From assembly GCA_910587455.1 (NCBI GenBank), contig CAJULK010000001.1, forward strand, positions 141,603 through 205,602: a stretch of DNA of 64,000 nt. Direction: 5' to 3'. Below the pieces are notes generated by a model. It was given only the letters and a program-made list of their open reading frames with translations. It was not told the DNA's origin and made no database searches. Position numbers and translations under genes: made by a program. Each line of letters begins with the position of its first letter. Positions within the stretch are counted from its first letter, which is position 1. This DNA is from an uncultured Christensenellaceae bacterium (GTDB lineage Bacteria > Bacillota > Clostridia > Christensenellales > Pumilibacteraceae). This document shows positions 60,903 through 64,000 of the stretch, piece after piece.

Positions 60903-63672
60903 AACTTCCGCCTCCCGAAAGATCTTCGTCCGACACATCCACGCTGCGTACCCGCTTTTCCGAACCGCACACCGCGCCGAATGCACAGCGCTCGCACGCG
61001 CCTAGACAGGGCGCGCGGTCTATATATCCGCCTGCGATCTCGTCCGCCGCGGCGCCCGCCGTCCTTACGCACGTATCGTTAAGCGCGCGGAACTCGTCGC
61101 TTTCCACAAGATTTTTGCCAGGGCGCGAAAACCCCTCCGGCGTGCCGTCCTTACCTATCTTCAGTTTTGCCGCGACAACGTCCGACGCAAGCCCTTCCGC
61201 GAGCTTGGCGTCGTATTCCGCAGCATACGATATATTCTTGACCATACAGCCCGACATGCGTCCGTCGCCGTCGTCGTACTGTCTTTTAAGCGGCACGTAA
61301 AATATGCCCGTGACCGTTTTGTCCGTGCCGAGCGCCGCCGCGTACAGCGGGAGCTGCATGTCCACGCCGCAAAGACAAAGTTTGCGGTCGAACTTTTTAT
61401 TGCCAGTTTTGTAGTCGATCACGCGCACTCTGTCGCCCGTGCCGTCTATGCGGTCTATAACGCCCGTAAACTGCGCGCCGACCTTGCCGAGCTTCAGTCC
61501 GCCGCTGCCGCCGAACGCATACTCGGTCGCTATCGGCTTATAGCTTCCGCTCTCTATTATCGTCTTGTTCGCTTGGGCATACCGCACCGCGTCCGACACG
61601 ATCCTTTCGCGCTCGACTGCCGAAAGCTCGTAAACAAAGCCGTCGAGTATGCCGTCGATGATTTTGCCCACCGTTTCGCGCGAACAGTCGCTTGCGCCGC
61701 GTTCTACGAATATCTTCATAAACTCGTGAAGCACGGTTCCGAAATCGGGCGCCGACAGCTCGCCGCGCCTGCGCTCTTTCAATCCCACGCCGTTCGCCAA
61801 AAACCGCTTGTACGGGCAGTAGAACCAATTTGTCAGCTCGCTCACCGACAGTCGGTCGCACGGCACCGCGCCTATCGAACGTTCGAACGGCTTGCGCCCG
61901 TCGGGATAGCCGCCCGCAGCCTCGAGCACCGCGTCCGCATACTTCGTCAAGCGCCGCGCCGCAAGCTCGCGCGCGGCTGTAGCCGTTTGAGCAAACATAA
62001 CTATGCGCGACACGTCGTCCGTTTGCGCGAGCACCGCGCACTCCTCGTCGTACGCAAGCTCGTCCGCCGTATCGGGCACGTCGAAATTTTGCAAGAATGT
62101 CGCGCGCTTGCCGCCGTTAGCCGTATAATACGCGCAAAATATCTCGTCGGCATTGTTCATGACCGCAAACAGTTCTTCGCGGTCGCGGCGGTTCTTTTCG
62201 CGCGCTGTCGGCTCGATCACGCTCCCCATGCGCTCGAGCTCGAAGTCCGAAAGCAAACCCGTTTCGGCTGTCGGCGGCGGCATGACGCCCTCGTCGAAGT
62301 CGGTCACGTACAAATTTTTACAGCGCGTGAGCCGAAGCGCCGAAGCGTCGGTCAGCATTACGCAGTCCGTTCTTCGCGGAAGCGATTTTACGTCCACCGA
62401 CCGCGCCGCGGCAAAAAAAGCCGAAGCGTCGGTGTCGAGATCGCCGCTGCCGTAGCTGTCGAGCAGCGCCGCCGTAGCGCGCAGCGGCGTTATCATGTCC
62501 GTTCCGCCGGGATACAGCTCGCGCTGTATGTCCTCGAACGCGGCAAAATCGACAAGCGCCGCGCACGCTTCGCCGAAGCCGCCGCGGAACGCGCCGACAA
62601 GCTCGACCGCTCTGTCGTATGCGCGCCGCGCCGAAAAATCGTCTATTTCCATGCCGTCGAGCACGCCGTACTTTTTGCCGTGCTCGGCGATATATTTTTG
62701 CAGCCGTTCCGCGTCCTTTGCGGCGCAGCCCGAAAACGGGTTCTTGCAAAGCGATACGAGCGCTTCCGCCTCGCCCGAAGTTTTGAGTTTGTACACGTCG
62801 GATACGGCGCATAACGGCGCGGTTTCGGCAAGCGGCGTGACTTCGTCGGTATAGCACGGTATCCCGTACTCGTCGAATATGCGCAGCGCCGCGCGCGTGT
62901 CCGCGCAGACAACGTAAGCGTCGCCGAACCGTCCGCCCTTGTATACGCGGTCGAGAATACGCATCGCGACAGCCTTGTACTGCGTGACAGCGTCCGGCGC
63001 GCGGTATACGATCGGGCGCTTTTCGCTTTTTTCGCAACGGCGCTCCACGTCGAACGTTCGGAACGACCGCGCGTATTTTGCAAGCGCCGAAAATACTCGG
63101 ACATTGAGCTTGGTCGCGTCTTTATATCCCACCGCATAAAAATGCGTGTTCCGTATAAACTCGCTTTCGGACGCGGCTTCGATAAGAGCGAACAGCTTGT
63201 CGGGCGCGTCGAGACAGTCCGCTTTAAGCCTGTCGTATTCGGATTTTATGAGCGCAATATCATTAAGTTTCGCCGCCGTCGCGCCGCTCGCTTCTATCTG
63301 CGTTATATCAACGTCGGACGCGGCAGTCTGCAAGATCGCGGCGTACGCTTCGCGCGCGAAATCGCCGTATTTCGCCGCGCGCCTGTAGTATTTAAGCTTG
63401 TCCGCAACCGCCGCGACTGCACGCGCCGCAAGCATGACGCTTCCCTCGCGCGGAAGCGTTTTTACTCCGCCGAGCACGCGCCTGCACAGCCGCGACAGCG
63501 TGAGCACTTCGCAGTCGAGCGCGCCGCCGCCCTTAAACAGCGCCGTTTCCACGCGCAGCGTGTAGCGGTCGGGCGTGAGCACGACGTGATACTCGTCGGG
63601 CGAAAACCGCCTTGCGCCGAGCTTTCGCCAGAGCGCGTCCAATGCGGCGGGATAGCTTTCGTACAGTTCCAT
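60889..63672 (-). CDS. addB: ATP-dependent helicase/nuclease subunit B
   Basis: The Chi-reading, Fe-S nuclease subunit of AddAB, 927 residues. The C-terminal nuclease has GVIDRIDGTG and VIDYKTG; the iron-sulfur cysteines are in LTNWFYCPYKRF and CERCAFGAVC. The N-terminus starts right at strands like LTPDRYTLRVETALF and lacks the GxSGSGKT Walker A seen at the start of B. subtilis AddB. A TATAAT touches the ATG at 63678, so transcription should begin at the ATG two codons later (63672), which is chosen here: leaderless. Confidence 0.93.
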   Translation of the reverse strand: MELYESYPAALDALWRKLGARRFSPDEYHVVLTPDRYTLRVETALFKGGGALDCEVLTLSRLCRRVLGGVKTLPREGSVMLAARAVAAVADKLKYYRRAAKYGDFAREAYAAILQTAASDVDITQIEASGATAAKLNDIALIKSEYDRLKADCLDAPDKLFALIEAASESEFIRNTHFYAVGYKDATKLNVRVFSALAKYARSFRTFDVERRCEKSEKRPIVYRAPDAVTQYKAVAMRILDRVYKGGRFGDAYVVCADTRAALRIFDEYGIPCYTDEVTPLAETAPLCAVSDVYKLKTSGEAEALVSLCKNPFSGCAAKDAERLQKYIAEHGKKYGVLDGMEIDDFSARRAYDRAVELVGAFRGGFGEACAALVDFAAFEDIQRELYPGGTDMITPLRATAALLDSYGSGDLDTDASAFFAAARSVDVKSLPRRTDCVMLTDASALRLTRCKNLYVTDFDEGVMPPPTAETGLLSDFELERMGSVIEPTAREKNRRDREELFAVMNNADEIFCAYYTANGGKRATFLQNFDVPDTADELAYDEECAVLAQTDDVSRIVMFAQTATAARELAARRLTKYADAVLEAAGGYPDGRKPFERSIGAVPCDRLSVSELTNWFYCPYKRFLANGVGLKERRRGELSAPDFGTVLHEFMKIFVERGASDCSRETVGKIIDGILDGFVYELSAVERERIVSDAVRYAQANKTIIESGSYKPIATEYAFGGSGGLKLGKVGAQFTGVIDRIDGTGDRVRVIDYKTGNKKFDRKLCLCGVDMQLPLYAAALGTDKTVTGIFYVPLKRQYDDGDGRMSGCMVKNISYAAEYDAKLAEGLASDVVAAKLKIGKDGTPEGFSRPGKNLVESDEFRALNDTCVRTAGAAADEIAGGYIDRAPCLGACERCAFGAVCGSEKRVRSVDVSDEDLSGGGSYAQD

Positions 63673-63678
63673 GACCAT

Positions 63679-63707
63679 ATTATATAACGCGCGCCGTCAA
63701 AAAGCAA
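63679..63707 (-). promoter_or_regulatory. Promoter of addB-addA
   Basis: Minus-strand TTGCTT (63702-63707), 17-nt spacer, TATAAT (63679-63684), adjacent to ATG 63678 and 6 nt before ATG 63672. Confidence 0.72.
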
Positions 63708-63767
63708 GGCTTGATCCCCAAATTCCGCACACGTTTGCCAGAGCGCGCGAAAGACGGGGAAAATCTG

Positions 63768-63796
63768 TTGCAAAATGCTCCGCGGTATGGTAAAAT
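63768..63796 (+). promoter_or_regulatory. Promoter of the partial lipoprotein gene
   Basis: TTGCAA (63768-63773), 17-nt spacer ending TGG, TAAAAT (63791-63796), 6 nt before the ATG at 63803. Confidence 0.72.
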
Positions 63797-63802
63797 ACGC
63801 AT

Positions 63803-64000
63803 ATGAATAAATCGCTTTTAAGTAAGTTTGCCGCAATAGCCGCGGCCGGCGCAACGCTCACGCTGTGCGCGTGTTCGGGCGCGACGCCCATGTCGGAATT
63901 CAAACGCCCGCTTCCGTGGCAGGGCAATGTTATAACGGGCACGGGCGACGACGCTTCCGAAACGCCTGCCGTAGGCGGTTACGAACAGCTCGGCTACACA
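63803..64000 (+). CDS. Lipoprotein, N-terminal part only (runs off the window)
   Basis: 66 codons are present without a stop. The signal peptide is MNKSLLSKFA followed by an Ala/Leu-rich core, with lipobox LCAC (Cys24). After it comes a polar stretch (SGATPMSEFKRPLPWQGN) of no known family. No ribosome site can fit, because the -10 ends 6 nt before the ATG. Divergent from addB. Confidence 0.7.
   Translation, partial: MNKSLLSKFAAIAAAGATLTLCACSGATPMSEFKRPLPWQGNVITGTGDDASETPAVGGYEQLGYT

Overview
The window looks like a chromosomal segment of an uncultured, gut-type Clostridia/Firmicutes bacterium. I infer this from the gene set: type III glutamine synthetase, AddAB in place of RecBCD, a RibU ECF component under an FMN riboswitch, MsmX/UgpC-type sugar transport with LacI control, a bile salt hydrolase, HelD-like and TM2 proteins, and Firmicutes-style GGAGG ribosome sites with sigma-A promoters spaced by exactly 17 nt. 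The genus cannot be read from the sequence. Almost all genes lie on the minus strand. I see no rRNA, tRNA, CRISPR array, transposase or phage gene.

Layout. 1-450: inverted repeats and a strong terminator-like hairpin that may be a small RNA. 0.45-4.6 kb: small membrane protein, GH3 beta-glucosidase with an apparently leaderless mRNA, and a RelA/SpoT-domain protein. 4.6-6.2 kb: a block of about 110-bp inverted repeats and an AT-rich InlB-repeat lipoprotein. 6.3-14.9 kb: DUF975/zinc-ribbon protein, gyrA, gyrB, glnN. 15.0-19.0 kb: a four-gene envelope operon (two TM2 proteins, an anchored protein, a polytopic protein) divergent from an XRE repressor, with three matching operators laid over a consensus promoter. 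19.0-27.5 kb: bile salt hydrolase, zinc-ribbon proteins, an ABC exporter pair, and two tandem J-domain/coiled-coil/Sel1 proteins. 27.5-32.8 kb: mfd, pth and a DUF1858 protein as one operon; ribU with its riboswitch.

32.9-37.4 kb: a cysteine-bearing XRE regulator, then hypB, a 968-residue Fe-S/GltD-like flavoprotein and hypA as a tight operon without any hydrogenase gene in the window. 37.4-48.8 kb: a complete sugar-utilisation unit: LacI regulator, palindromic operator, substrate-binding protein, two permeases, an enlarged ATPase, a lipid-anchored GH30, an unknown lipoprotein, a cytosolic GH30 and a small membrane protein, ending in a terminator. The glycan would be cut outside, imported and finished inside. 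48.9-52.0 kb: HtrA-like protease and HelD-like helicase. 52.1-55.1 kb: flippase-like membrane protein, pssA and psd (phosphatidylethanolamine synthesis). 55.2-63.7 kb: GNAT protein, membrane protein, addA, addB; a partial lipoprotein gene runs off the right edge.

Most notable: six genes whose -10 element ends 6-9 nt before the start codon (leaderless mRNAs) among neighbours with ordinary Shine-Dalgarno sites; the three-operator XRE switch; the hydrogenase-free HypA/HypB/flavoprotein operon; the FMN riboswitch platform that can both terminate and mask the ribosome site; and a nine-G tract in the flippase-like gene. All functional calls come from reading motifs by eye, with no database search.
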